Shown: positions 1-6,232 of the stretch, piece after piece
Numbering within the stretch: position 1 is the stretch's first letter
How the letters are laid out: each line of letters begins with the position of its first letter
Assembly: GCA_002333125.1 (NCBI GenBank)
Contig: DDBM01000258.1
Coordinates: 965-9,458, forward strand
DNA length: 8,494 bases
DNA from: Moraxellaceae bacterium UBA2032
Lineage (GTDB): Bacteria > Pseudomonadota > Gammaproteobacteria > Pseudomonadales > Moraxellaceae
Direction of reading: 5' to 3'
The notes under the pieces: generated by a model
The model's database searches: none
Seen by the model: the letters and a program-made list of their open reading frames with translations, nothing else
What the model was told of the DNA's origin: nothing
Position numbers and translations under genes: made by a program

Positions 1-1416
1 ACCACCTGTTTGTATTCGGATATTGTGTTGCCTACTGCCACTTGGTACGAAAAACACGACTTAAATACCTCCGATATGCACCCCTTTATTCATCCTTTAT
101 CGGCGGCGGTTGACCCTGCATGGGAATCACGCACCGACTGGGAAATTTATAAAGGTATCGCCAAAAACTTCTCTAAATTATGTGTAGGGCATTTAGGGGT
201 CGAAACTGATGTAGTGCTAAATCCGATTCAGCACGATACGCCTTCAGAGTTAGCTCAAGCCTTAGATGTTAAAGAGTGGCGCAAAGGTCATTGTGAACCT
301 GTTGCGGGTGTTACATTACCTAGTATTGTAAGTGTAGAGCGTGATTATCCTAATACCTATGCGCGTTTTACCTCAATTGGCCCCTTGTTAGAAAAATTGG
401 GCAATGGCGGTAAAGGCATTAATTGGGATACCAAAAAAGAGCTAAAACTCTTAGCCGAGCTTAATTACACCGTTGCCGATGGCGCAGCCAAAGGCCAGCC
501 GCGTTTAGATACGGCAATTGATGCTGCCGAGATGATTTTGTCTTTAGCTCCCGAAACTAATGGCCATGTTGCGGTTAAAGCATGGGCAGCGTTGTCGGAG
601 TTTACAGGCCGTGACCATAGTCATTTGGCCGTACCGCGTGAAGATGACCAAATTCGTTACCGTGATGTGCAGGCACAGCCTCGTAAAATTATTTCGTCAC
701 CTACATGGTCAGGTATTGAGTCCGAACACGTCAGTTATAACGCAGGTTATACCAACGTCCATGAGTTAATCCCATGGCGTACATTGAGTGGTCGTCAGCA
801 GTTGTATCAAGACCATCCATGGATGCGTGCTTTTGGTGAAGAATTGTGTGTGTATAAGCCACCTATTGACTTAAAAACCACCAAACCTGCGTTGGCGCAA
901 TACAGTGATGATCGCAAACAAGTCGAGCTAAATTGGATTACACCACATCAAAAATGGGGTATTCACTCTACCTATACCGACAACCTGATTATGCTGACCT
1001 TGTCACGCGGTGGGCCTATTGTTTGGGTAAGCGAAATTGACGCTAAAAAAGTCGGGATTATTGATAACGATTGGGTTGAAGTTTATAACGTCAACGGCAC
1101 GTTAACAGCACGGGCGGTTGTTTCGCAGCGTATCCCCGAAGGCGCGATTTTTATGTATCACGCCCAAGAAAAGCTGGTCAACATTCCACTCTCTGAAATC
1201 ACTCAAAAACGTGGTGGTATCCATAACTCGGTTACCCGTACTGTCACCAAACCTACTCATATGATTGGTGGTTATGCCCAATTGTCTTATGGCTTTAACT
1301 ATTATGGTACTGTGGGCTCTAACCGTGACGAGTTTGTTATTTTACGCAAAATGAACAAAATCGAATGGGGTAATGAGGGTGATTTGGCGAGTCGTCAGGC
1401 GAAGGAGTCAAAATAA
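1..1416 (+). CDS. narG: Respiratory nitrate reductase alpha subunit NarG, C-terminal part (5' end outside window)
   Basis: Catalytic subunit of membrane-bound nitrate reductase, reducing nitrate to nitrite at a bis-MGD molybdenum cofactor on the cytoplasmic side. The frame is open from base 1 (TTCLYSDIVLPTATWYEK), so the apparent TTG start at 10 is internal. The visible 471 residues correspond to about the last 38% of a roughly 1250-residue NarG. They closely match the enterobacterial protein, with blocks such as LAPETNGHVAVKAWAALSEF, SSPTWSGIESEHVSYNAGYT, HELIPWRTLSGRQQLYQDH, TPHQKWGIHSTY and GFNYYGTVGSNRDEF. The end contains the molydopterin-dinucleotide-binding barrel. The N-terminal [4Fe-4S] site and the Mo ligand Asp lie upstream of the window. 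No frameshift or internal stop is seen. The stop TAA shares one base with the narH ATG (TAATG), so narH is probably translationally coupled. Confidence 0.98.
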   Translation, partial: TTCLYSDIVLPTATWYEKHDLNTSDMHPFIHPLSAAVDPAWESRTDWEIYKGIAKNFSKLCVGHLGVETDVVLNPIQHDTPSELAQALDVKEWRKGHCEPVAGVTLPSIVSVERDYPNTYARFTSIGPLLEKLGNGGKGINWDTKKELKLLAELNYTVADGAAKGQPRLDTAIDAAEMILSLAPETNGHVAVKAWAALSEFTGRDHSHLAVPREDDQIRYRDVQAQPRKIISSPTWSGIESEHVSYNAGYTNVHELIPWRTLSGRQQLYQDHPWMRAFGEELCVYKPPIDLKTTKPALAQYSDDRKQVELNWITPHQKWGIHSTYTDNLIMLTLSRGGPIVWVSEIDAKKVGIIDNDWVEVYNVNGTLTARAVVSQRIPEGAIFMYHAQEKLVNIPLSEITQKRGGIHNSVTRTVTKPTHMIGGYAQLSYGFNYYGTVGSNRDEFVILRKMNKIEWGNEGDLASRQAKESK

Positions 1417-2939
1417 TGAAAGTACGTGCACAAATAGGCATGGTGTTAAACCTCGATAAATGTATCGGTTGCCACACCTGTTCGGTGACTTGTAAAAACG
1501 TATGGACTTCACGCCAAGGCATGGAGTACGCATGGTTTAACAACGTCGAATCTAAACCCGGTATTGGTTATCCCGATGATTGGGAAAACCAAGAGCGTTG
1601 GAATGGTGGTTGGGAGCGTCTGTCTAATGGCAGTATTCGTCCTAAAATGGGTGCAAAATGGCGTGTATTAGCCAATATTTTTGCTAACCCAGACTTGCCA
1701 CAGATTGACGATTATTACGAACCGTTTACCTTTGACTATACCCATTTACAGCAAGCACCTGATTCTAAAGTTCCACCAGTTGCCCGCCCTGTTTCTGTTA
1801 TTACAGGCAAGGTGATGGACAAAATCGAAAAAGGGCCTAACTGGGAAGAAATTTTAGGTGGTGAGTTTAGTAAACGCTCTGCGGATTATAACTTTCAAAA
1901 TATCCAAAAAGAGATGTATGGTGAGTTTGAAAACACCTTTATGATGTATTTGCCGCGTTTATGTGAGCATTGCTTAAACCCTGCTTGTGCGGCAAGCTGT
2001 CCTAGTGGTGCGATTTACAAACGCGAAGAAGATGGCATTGTGTTGATTGACCAAGACAAATGCCGTGGCTGGCGTATGTGTGTCTCGGCGTGTCCGTATA
2101 AAAAAATCTACTTTAACTGGGAATCGGGCAAATCAGAAAAGTGTACCTTTTGTTATCCACGTATTGAGCAGGGCGAACCCACTGTTTGCTCCGAAACTTG
2201 TGTAGGTCGTATTCGTTACCTTGGTGTCTTGTTATACGATGCTGACAGAATTCAAGAAGCTGCCAGCACACCAGATGAAGGCGATTTATATCAAGCTCAG
2301 TTAGATATATTTTTAGACCCTAATGACCCAGAAGTGATTGCCGCTGCGCGTGAAGAAGGTATCCATGATTCATGGATGGAAGCCGCACGTCGTTCACCTG
2401 TGTACAAAATGGCGATTGACTGGAAAATTGCCTTTCCATTACATCCTGAATACCGCACTTTACCAATGGTATGGTATGTACCACCTTTATCACCGATTCA
2501 AAATGCACATGCTAAAGGTCAAATGGGCAGCAATGGCGTAATTCCTGATGTGTCCTCGTTACGTATTCCTTTACGTTATTTAGCCAACCTATTAACTGGA
2601 GGCAACGAAGCACCTGTTAAATTGGCTTTAGAACGTATGTTAGCGATGCGTGTTTATAAGCGTGAACAACAACTTCATGCACGTAACAACCCTGTGGTAT
2701 TACGTCAAACAGGTTTAACCGAAGCCATGGTCGAAGAGATGTATCGCTACTTAGCGATTGCCAACTACGAAGACCGTTACGTTATTCCTAGTTCGCATCG
2801 TGAATATGCAGGCCGCGCCTTTGATATTCGCTCAAGTTGTGGCTTTAGCTTTGGTAATGGCTGCTCTACTGGCGAGAACAAAGTCGATTTATTTGGCAAA
2901 CAACGCAAAGCTAATTTGTGGGGAGGTACACATGAGTAG
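1416..2939 (+). CDS. narH: Respiratory nitrate reductase beta subunit NarH
   Basis: Iron-sulfur electron-transfer subunit carrying electrons from NarI haem to NarG. It has 507 residues against about 512 in E. coli. Four cysteine groups are visible: C16/C19/C22/C26; C183/C186/C191/C195; C216, W219, C222, C226; and C243/C246/C258/C262. In the third group CRGWRMC has Trp where a ferredoxin would have Cys, the known signature for one [3Fe-4S] cluster beside three [4Fe-4S] clusters, so the usual cofactor set is intact. The ATG at 1416 overlaps the narG stop and is preceded by AAGGAG (1402-1407) inside narG. The C-terminal part keeps the family blocks LPMVWYVPPLSPIQ and MYRYLAIANYEDR. The gene overlaps narJ by 8 nt at its end. 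Confidence 0.98.
   Translation: MKVRAQIGMVLNLDKCIGCHTCSVTCKNVWTSRQGMEYAWFNNVESKPGIGYPDDWENQERWNGGWERLSNGSIRPKMGAKWRVLANIFANPDLPQIDDYYEPFTFDYTHLQQAPDSKVPPVARPVSVITGKVMDKIEKGPNWEEILGGEFSKRSADYNFQNIQKEMYGEFENTFMMYLPRLCEHCLNPACAASCPSGAIYKREEDGIVLIDQDKCRGWRMCVSACPYKKIYFNWESGKSEKCTFCYPRIEQGEPTVCSETCVGRIRYLGVLLYDADRIQEAASTPDEGDLYQAQLDIFLDPNDPEVIAAAREEGIHDSWMEAARRSPVYKMAIDWKIAFPLHPEYRTLPMVWYVPPLSPIQNAHAKGQMGSNGVIPDVSSLRIPLRYLANLLTGGNEAPVKLALERMLAMRVYKREQQLHARNNPVVLRQTGLTEAMVEEMYRYLAIANYEDRYVIPSSHREYAGRAFDIRSSCGFSFGNGCSTGENKVDLFGKQRKANLWGGTHE
2921..2927 (+). promoter_or_regulatory. narJ ribosome binding site inside narH
   Basis: GGGAGGT lies inside the last codons of narH, with 5 nt between GGAGG and the ATG at 2932. 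It fixes the narJ start at 2932, although the same frame stays open far upstream within narH (to about 2758). Confidence 0.8.
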
Positions 2940-3588
2940 TCCTAATTTAGTGTTTAAAGCACTGAGTCATTTATTGACTTACCCCAATGATGTTATGCGT
3001 AAACAATTGCCCGATGTGCGTGATATCTTGCGTGAAGAAAGACGTTTATCTGAGCCTACCCGTCGTGCTTTATTGGGTTTTTCTGAAGACTTAGAGGCAG
3101 GTGATGGTTGGGACGTACAAGAAACTTACGTCACCTTATTTGACCGTACACGCTCATTATCGTTACATCTTTTTGAGCACGTACATGGTGAATCACGCGA
3201 AAGAGGTCAAGCCATGGTTGACCTCATCGAACTCTACGAAAAACAAGGCTTAGCATTAGAAGGTAGCCAAGAGTTACCTGATTATATCCCGTTGTTTTTA
3301 GAGTTTTTATCGGTGTATGACACCGAAGCCGAAGCCTTGGCCTTACTTAATGAACCTTTGCACGTGTTGCAGGCATTAGGGGCGCGTTTACGCCAACATG
3401 ACTCGGCTTATGGCTTGGTATTTACCGCCATTGAAGAATTAGTCGGTGTGCGTCCATTAATTGCCACGCAAGCACCCGAAGAAGTTGACATAGACCAAGA
3501 GTGGCAAGAAGCCGAAGTGCGCTTTTTAGATGCAGGTGCACCGTCTGCTTCTTGTCGTCCACAAACTGCCGCCATGAGGGGTGAATAG
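2932..3588 (+). CDS. narJ: Nitrate reductase assembly chaperone NarJ (TorD/DmsD-like family)
   Basis: Cytoplasmic chaperone, not part of the final enzyme. In the well-studied homologue it binds apo-NarG and helps molybdenum-cofactor and iron-sulfur insertion before NarGH docks on NarI. It has 218 residues (E. coli about 236), is helical and acidic, with no signal peptide or membrane segment. The diagnostic motif at residues 80-98, LFEHVHGESRERGQAM..., is intact, followed by ELPDYIPLFLEFLS, typical of the nitrate-reductase delta family. The N-terminus (SPNLVFKALSHLLTYP) also fits. The start is the ATG at 2932, chosen for the strong SD at 2921-2927; a longer reading would bury most of the extra sequence in narH. 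It overlaps narH by 8 nt and its stop TAG is one base from the narI ATG, so expression is most likely coupled through the operon. Confidence 0.96.
   Translation: MSSPNLVFKALSHLLTYPNDVMRKQLPDVRDILREERRLSEPTRRALLGFSEDLEAGDGWDVQETYVTLFDRTRSLSLHLFEHVHGESRERGQAMVDLIELYEKQGLALEGSQELPDYIPLFLEFLSVYDTEAEALALLNEPLHVLQALGARLRQHDSAYGLVFTAIEELVGVRPLIATQAPEEVDIDQEWQEAEVRFLDAGAPSASCRPQTAAMRGE
3576..3581 (+). promoter_or_regulatory. narI ribosome binding site
   Basis: GAGGGG sits at the end of narJ, 8 nt before the ATG at 3590. It favours that ATG over the in-frame GTG at 3581, which overlaps the SD and has no purine-rich site of its own upstream. Confidence 0.7.
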
Positions 3589-3589
3589 T

Positions 3590-4285
3590 ATGGAAAACTT
3601 AGCACAATGGTTTAATACCATATTATTTGGTATTTACCCTTATATTGCTGTTGGTGTTTTTTTGGTTGCTTGTGTAATTCGCTTTGACCGCGAGCAATAC
3701 ACGTGGAAAGCCAGTTCCTCACAACTATTGGATAAAAGCAGTTTGCGCTTAGGCAGCAACCTGTTTCATATCGGTGTGTTATTTATCATCATGGGTCATT
3801 TGGTCGGTTTATTAACACCAACCAGTATTTATACCCATGTGATTACTGTGCCTCAAAAACAACTTTTAGCGATGATTGCAGGCGGTATTTTTGGGGTGTT
3901 GTGTTTTACAGGTTTGTTATTGCTAATTACACGCCGTTTAAATAATCCACGTTTACGTGCCACGACTCGTTTTTCGGATTGGTTAGTGTTGTGGATGTTG
4001 TTTATTCAAGTGTCTTTAGGTTTAAGCACCTTGTTTGTGTCGGCACAACATTTAGATGGCGGCAGTATGCTTAATTTGTCGCATTGGGCGCAGCATGTTG
4101 TCACCTTTCAACCTAATGCCGCTGATTTTCTTTTAAACGAACATTGGCTCTTTAAAGTGCATATTTGGTTAGGATTGTCACTCTTTTTGGTTGCTCCTTT
4201 TACTCGTCTAGTACATGTGCTTAGTGCGCCAATTAAGTATTTATTTAGACCTTATCAGGTAGTACGTAGTCGTTTTAGTCGTTAG
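3590..4285 (+). CDS. narI: Respiratory nitrate reductase gamma subunit NarI (dihaem cytochrome b)
   Basis: Membrane anchor that oxidises quinol at the periplasmic side and passes electrons through two b haems to NarH. It has 231 residues (E. coli 225). Five hydrophobic segments are visible at about 10-30, 57-77, 90-113, 130-150 and 186-210. The haem-ligand histidines are all present: H60 and H70 in segment two and H191 and H209 in segment five, with the same spacings (10 and 18) as H56/H66 and H187/H205 of E. coli NarI. The N-terminal NTILFGIYPYIA matches the family. The ATG at 3590 is preferred to the GTG at 3581 because of the SD GAGGGG. The stop TAG at 4283-4285 is itself part of the SD of the next gene, which follows after 11 nt, so the two are probably translated as a coupled pair. 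Confidence 0.97.
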   Translation: MENLAQWFNTILFGIYPYIAVGVFLVACVIRFDREQYTWKASSSQLLDKSSLRLGSNLFHIGVLFIIMGHLVGLLTPTSIYTHVITVPQKQLLAMIAGGIFGVLCFTGLLLLITRRLNNPRLRATTRFSDWLVLWMLFIQVSLGLSTLFVSAQHLDGGSMLNLSHWAQHVVTFQPNAADFLLNEHWLFKVHIWLGLSLFLVAPFTRLVHVLSAPIKYLFRPYQVVRSRFSR

Positions 4286-4288
4286 GAG
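4284..4288 (+). promoter_or_regulatory. Ribosome binding site of the PpiC-like gene, overlapping the narI stop
   Basis: AGGAG shares its first two bases with the narI stop codon and lies 8 nt before the ATG at 4297. It supports this start and suggests that ribosomes ending narI can reinitiate here. Confidence 0.7.
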
Positions 4289-4296
4289 TCAAAGTA

Positions 4297-4761
4297 ATGA
4301 ATCAAGATATTTATGTGAATCATAAGCTTATTCCCGAAGAGATGATTGGCCAAGAAATGCAATACCACCCTGCACAAAGCAAGCAGGAGGCATGGCAAAA
4401 GGCGGCCGAAGCCTTGGTATTGCGTGAGCTACTGTTGCAAGAAGCCTATAAGCAAAAGGTAGCAGGGGTTGATAATGACGAAGCCCAATTAATTGATGAT
4501 TTGTTAGCGCAAATGATTGTTGTTCCTCCTGCTGAGGATGCCGAATGTTTGGCTTTTTACCAAGCACAAGCGCATCGTTTTGTAGACGAACAAGGCCAAG
4601 CCTTGGCTTATGCCGATGTGATGCCGTTAATTAAAATTGAGTTGGCCGCCAGAGCAGGTCGTCAAGCCCTCAATGTTTATCTTACAAGTTTAGTCGCGCA
4701 AAGTGATTTAAAAGGCTTGGTGATGGGCAAAGCATGGCTTCCTGTTAGAATGATGAGTTAA
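4297..4761 (+). CDS. Shortened nar-operon PpiC/parvulin-like protein lacking the rotamase domain
   Basis: In many nitrate respirers a PpiC-type peptidyl-prolyl isomerase of about 250-300 residues follows narI and is thought to help fold the enzyme. This product has only 154 residues. Residues 4-93 resemble the family's N-terminal helical chaperone part: INxxxIPEExIxxEMQYHPA-like start, then EALVLRELLLQEA and a conserved acidic helix ending in FYQAQAHRF at about 87-95. Residues 98-140 (EQGQALAYADVMPLIKIEL...) resemble the C-terminal helix that normally follows the isomerase domain. The parvulin core itself, with its usual HIL, CPS and GG-LG/VET-GYH motifs, is absent. The reading frame is clean and has a good SD, so it looks like an in-frame domain loss and not a broken gene. 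There is no signal peptide, so a cytoplasmic location is expected. The homology is recalled, not computed; a chaperone-only role is inference. Confidence 0.75.
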   Translation: MNQDIYVNHKLIPEEMIGQEMQYHPAQSKQEAWQKAAEALVLRELLLQEAYKQKVAGVDNDEAQLIDDLLAQMIVVPPAEDAECLAFYQAQAHRFVDEQGQALAYADVMPLIKIELAARAGRQALNVYLTSLVAQSDLKGLVMGKAWLPVRMMS

Positions 4762-4852
4762 TTAATAACTAATGTTCGTCCTTCACTTTAGTCTTCTTTT
4801 TTAAAAGAGATGATTGAGGTGAGGGAGGTACGTTTTTATACTGGAGATAGCA
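4762..4852 (+). other. 91-nt spacer before ric, no clear promoter or terminator
   Basis: AT-rich spacer, the longest gap inside the nar-to-carbonic-anhydrase block. A weak AT-only palindrome, AGTTA-ATTAA-TAACT, spans the preceding stop (4756-4770), and a T-run lies at about 4795-4802 without a GC stem, so neither is a convincing terminator. I see no FNR-type TTGAT-N4-ATCAA palindrome. TGGAGA at 4842-4847 is the ric SD. Separate transcription of ric is possible but not shown. Confidence 0.4.
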
Positions 4853-5518
4853 ATGGATTATTTACAAAGTCCCGTAGGTACAATCGCAGCCAATTTACCA
4901 GGCTCAACTAGTATTTTTCAAAAATATGGCATTGATTTTTGTTGTGCTGGTAAACAAAAATTAGCCGATGTGGTATCTAAAAAGCAGCTTGATGCGCCCA
5001 CTATTTTACGCGAGTTGATTGCTTTAGAAAGCAATCCTTGGTTGCAAGAAAAAGACTGGCTCAATATGCCTACGCCTGACTTAGTACATTATATCGTAAG
5101 TCATTATCATGAGCGTCATCGCCAGCAACTCCCCGAATTGGTACGTTTAGCGGTTAAAGTAGAGCGAGTGCATGTCAATAACCCCGATTGTCCTCATGGT
5201 TTGGCCGCCTTACTCAGCAATATTTTAGATGAGTTACAACAGCATATGCTTAAAGAGGAAGATGTATTATTTCCACTAATTATAGAAGGGCGTTTAGCTC
5301 AAGCAGAAATGCCAATTTATGTAATGGAACACGAGCATATAGGGCATGGTGAGCATTTAGAGCGATTATTAGCTTTAACTAATCAAGGTGTGCCACCTCA
5401 AGGTGCGTGTAATACATGGCAAGCTTTGTATGTGGGTGTCCGTAGCTTTGCACAAGATATTGTGGAGCATATACACCTAGAAAATAATATTTTGTTTGCC
5501 CGTTGTTTGAAAAAGTAA
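4853..5518 (+). CDS. ric: Iron-sulfur cluster repair di-iron protein Ric (YtfE/DnrN/ScdA)
   Basis: Cytoplasmic hemerythrin-like protein that restores iron-sulfur clusters damaged by nitric oxide or oxidants; NO-reducing activity has also been proposed for the family. It has 221 residues, matching E. coli YtfE (220). The N-terminal ScdA_N domain (about 1-60) has the paired cysteines C30-C31 in YGIDFCCAGKQKL. The C-terminal four-helix domain keeps all expected di-iron ligands: H86, H131, E135, H162, H206 and E210, each two residues later than in YtfE. HRQQLPEL, KVERVH and HLENNILF are further family blocks. The ATG at 4853 follows TGGAGA with 6 nt spacing. Placement after nar fits its role, since nitrite metabolism yields NO. 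Homologues are often controlled by NsrR or FNR-type regulators, but I could not find such a site here. Confidence 0.95.
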   Translation: MDYLQSPVGTIAANLPGSTSIFQKYGIDFCCAGKQKLADVVSKKQLDAPTILRELIALESNPWLQEKDWLNMPTPDLVHYIVSHYHERHRQQLPELVRLAVKVERVHVNNPDCPHGLAALLSNILDELQQHMLKEEDVLFPLIIEGRLAQAEMPIYVMEHEHIGHGEHLERLLALTNQGVPPQGACNTWQALYVGVRSFAQDIVEHIHLENNILFARCLKK

Positions 5519-5522
5519 AACG

Positions 5523-6083
5523 ATGTTGCGCAAAAATCCACGTGGTGATTGGCCTCAAGTTGCCGAGAGTGCGTTTATAGACCCAACGGCTATTTTATGC
5601 GGCCAAGTGATTGTGGGTGAAAACGTTTTTATTGGACCTTATGCAGTGATTCGTGCTGATGAAGTCAACGACAAAGGTGAAATGGAACCTATAGTCATTG
5701 GCGCACATTCTAATATTCAAGATGGCGTGGTAATTCACTCCAAAGCGGGTGGTTTGGTGGTCATAGGGGAGTACACCTCTATTGCCCACCGCTCAATTAT
5801 TCATGGACCCTGTACCATTGGTAATAGGGTTTTTATTGGGTTTAATTCGGTGGTTTATAACGCCACGATTCACGATGATGTGGTGGTACGTCATAACTGC
5901 GTTATTGATAGCCGAGCAATTTTAACGGGTTTATATGTGCCATCGTGCCATAAGGTTAATCACGAAACTGATACGCAATTATTAAGACCCGCCTCCGATT
6001 ATGCCCATGACTTTTCCGAGAGTGTTGCTAAGGCAAATCATAGTTTAGTACAAGGGTATCGGGCTATTCGTAACGAATTTTAA
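5523..6083 (+). CDS. Gamma-class carbonic anhydrase-like protein (left-handed beta-helix, Cam-type)
   Basis: Left-handed parallel beta-helix hexapeptide-repeat protein of 186 residues, probably a trimer. Repeats such as VIVGEN, VFIGPY, IVIGAH, VVIGEY, CTIGNR and VFIGFN run from about 28 to 125. The three metal histidines of gamma carbonic anhydrases are present as H72 (DGVVIH), H89 (SIAH) and H94 (IIHGP), along with R44/D46 (VIRADE) and Q66/D67, which are conserved in the class. The acidic loop with the proton-shuttle Glu of Methanosarcina Cam is missing (HSKAGGLVVIG instead), while the C-terminal tail DYAHDFSESVAKANHSLVQG resembles Cam. It may hydrate CO2, or be a metal-binding relative with another role. 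It starts 4 nt after the ric stop with no good SD, so translation is probably coupled to ric. No signal peptide is seen. Confidence 0.85.
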   Translation: MLRKNPRGDWPQVAESAFIDPTAILCGQVIVGENVFIGPYAVIRADEVNDKGEMEPIVIGAHSNIQDGVVIHSKAGGLVVIGEYTSIAHRSIIHGPCTIGNRVFIGFNSVVYNATIHDDVVVRHNCVIDSRAILTGLYVPSCHKVNHETDTQLLRPASDYAHDFSESVAKANHSLVQGYRAIRNEF

Positions 6084-6147
6084 GGCTTTTATTGAGTCAT
6101 GCTAGACAATTGGCGTTATTGGTCGTTTTTTGTGTTGTTGTTTTAGG

Positions 6148-6153
6148 TATGAT
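6148..6153 (+). promoter_or_regulatory. Possible sigma-70 -10 element for the START-domain gene
   Basis: TATGAT differs from TATAAT at one position and would start transcription near 6160, giving a leader of roughly 70 nt. No good -35 hexamer is found at 16-18 nt (only a T-run at 6126-6131), so the call is weak. Confidence 0.3.
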
Positions 6154-6179
6154 AGTCCTAAATTAATAACACATGACTT

Positions 6180-6200
6180 GCGTACTCCATGAGAGTGCGT
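6180..6200 (+). other. Stem-loop in the 5' leader of the START-domain gene
   Basis: GCGTACTC (6180-6187) pairs with GAGTGCGT (6193-6200) around a 5-nt loop, giving 8 bp with two G-U pairs. CTT (6177-6179) could pair further with AAG (6205-6207) across a small GCGT bulge. It lies 20 nt before the SD and leaves it free, so it is more likely an mRNA stability or leader structure than a terminator. No known riboswitch is recognised. Confidence 0.4.
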
Positions 6201-6220
6201 GCGTAAGCCTTAAAAATGAT

Positions 6221-6224
6221 GGAG
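6221..6224 (+). promoter_or_regulatory. Ribosome binding site deciding a GTG start
   Basis: GGAG lies 8 nt before the GTG at 6233. The in-frame ATG at 6173 has no SD and would add 20 non-hydrophobic residues ahead of the signal peptide, so the GTG is chosen. Confidence 0.65.
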
Positions 6225-6232
6225 AAAACCCC

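Larger units (their letters stand above)
6084..6232 (+). other. Intergenic leader region before the START-domain gene
   Basis: 149 nt holding the end of the nar/ric block and the control region of the next gene. It contains a possible -10 element (6148-6153), a stem-loop (6180-6200) and the SD GGAG (6221-6224). No rho-independent terminator is evident after 6083, so read-through from upstream cannot be excluded. Confidence 0.5.

Noticed and set aside
2758..2931. In-frame open extension upstream of the narJ ATG
   Set aside because: It lies wholly inside narH in another frame, and the strong SD and NarJ-family N-terminus both begin at 2932.
4328..4567. Open antisense frame of 79 codons opposite the PpiC-like gene
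   Set aside because: No SD, no recognisable protein features, and it lies opposite a well-supported gene in the nar unit; a codon-bias shadow.
4595..4607. GCCAAG-C-CTTGGC palindrome as a functional site or terminator
   Set aside because: It is within coding sequence, has a 1-nt loop that cannot fold as a hairpin, and similar GAAGCCTTGG strings occur elsewhere from codon usage (Glu-Ala-Leu). It is mentioned only because it sits at the presumed domain-loss junction.
4837..4842. TATACT as a -10 element for ric
   Set aside because: It overlaps the ric SD and would start transcription almost at the ATG; no -35 partner is seen.
6173..6232. ATG at 6173 as a longer start for the START-domain protein
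   Set aside because: No SD precedes it, it overlaps the leader hairpin, and it would put 20 polar residues ahead of a normal signal peptide.
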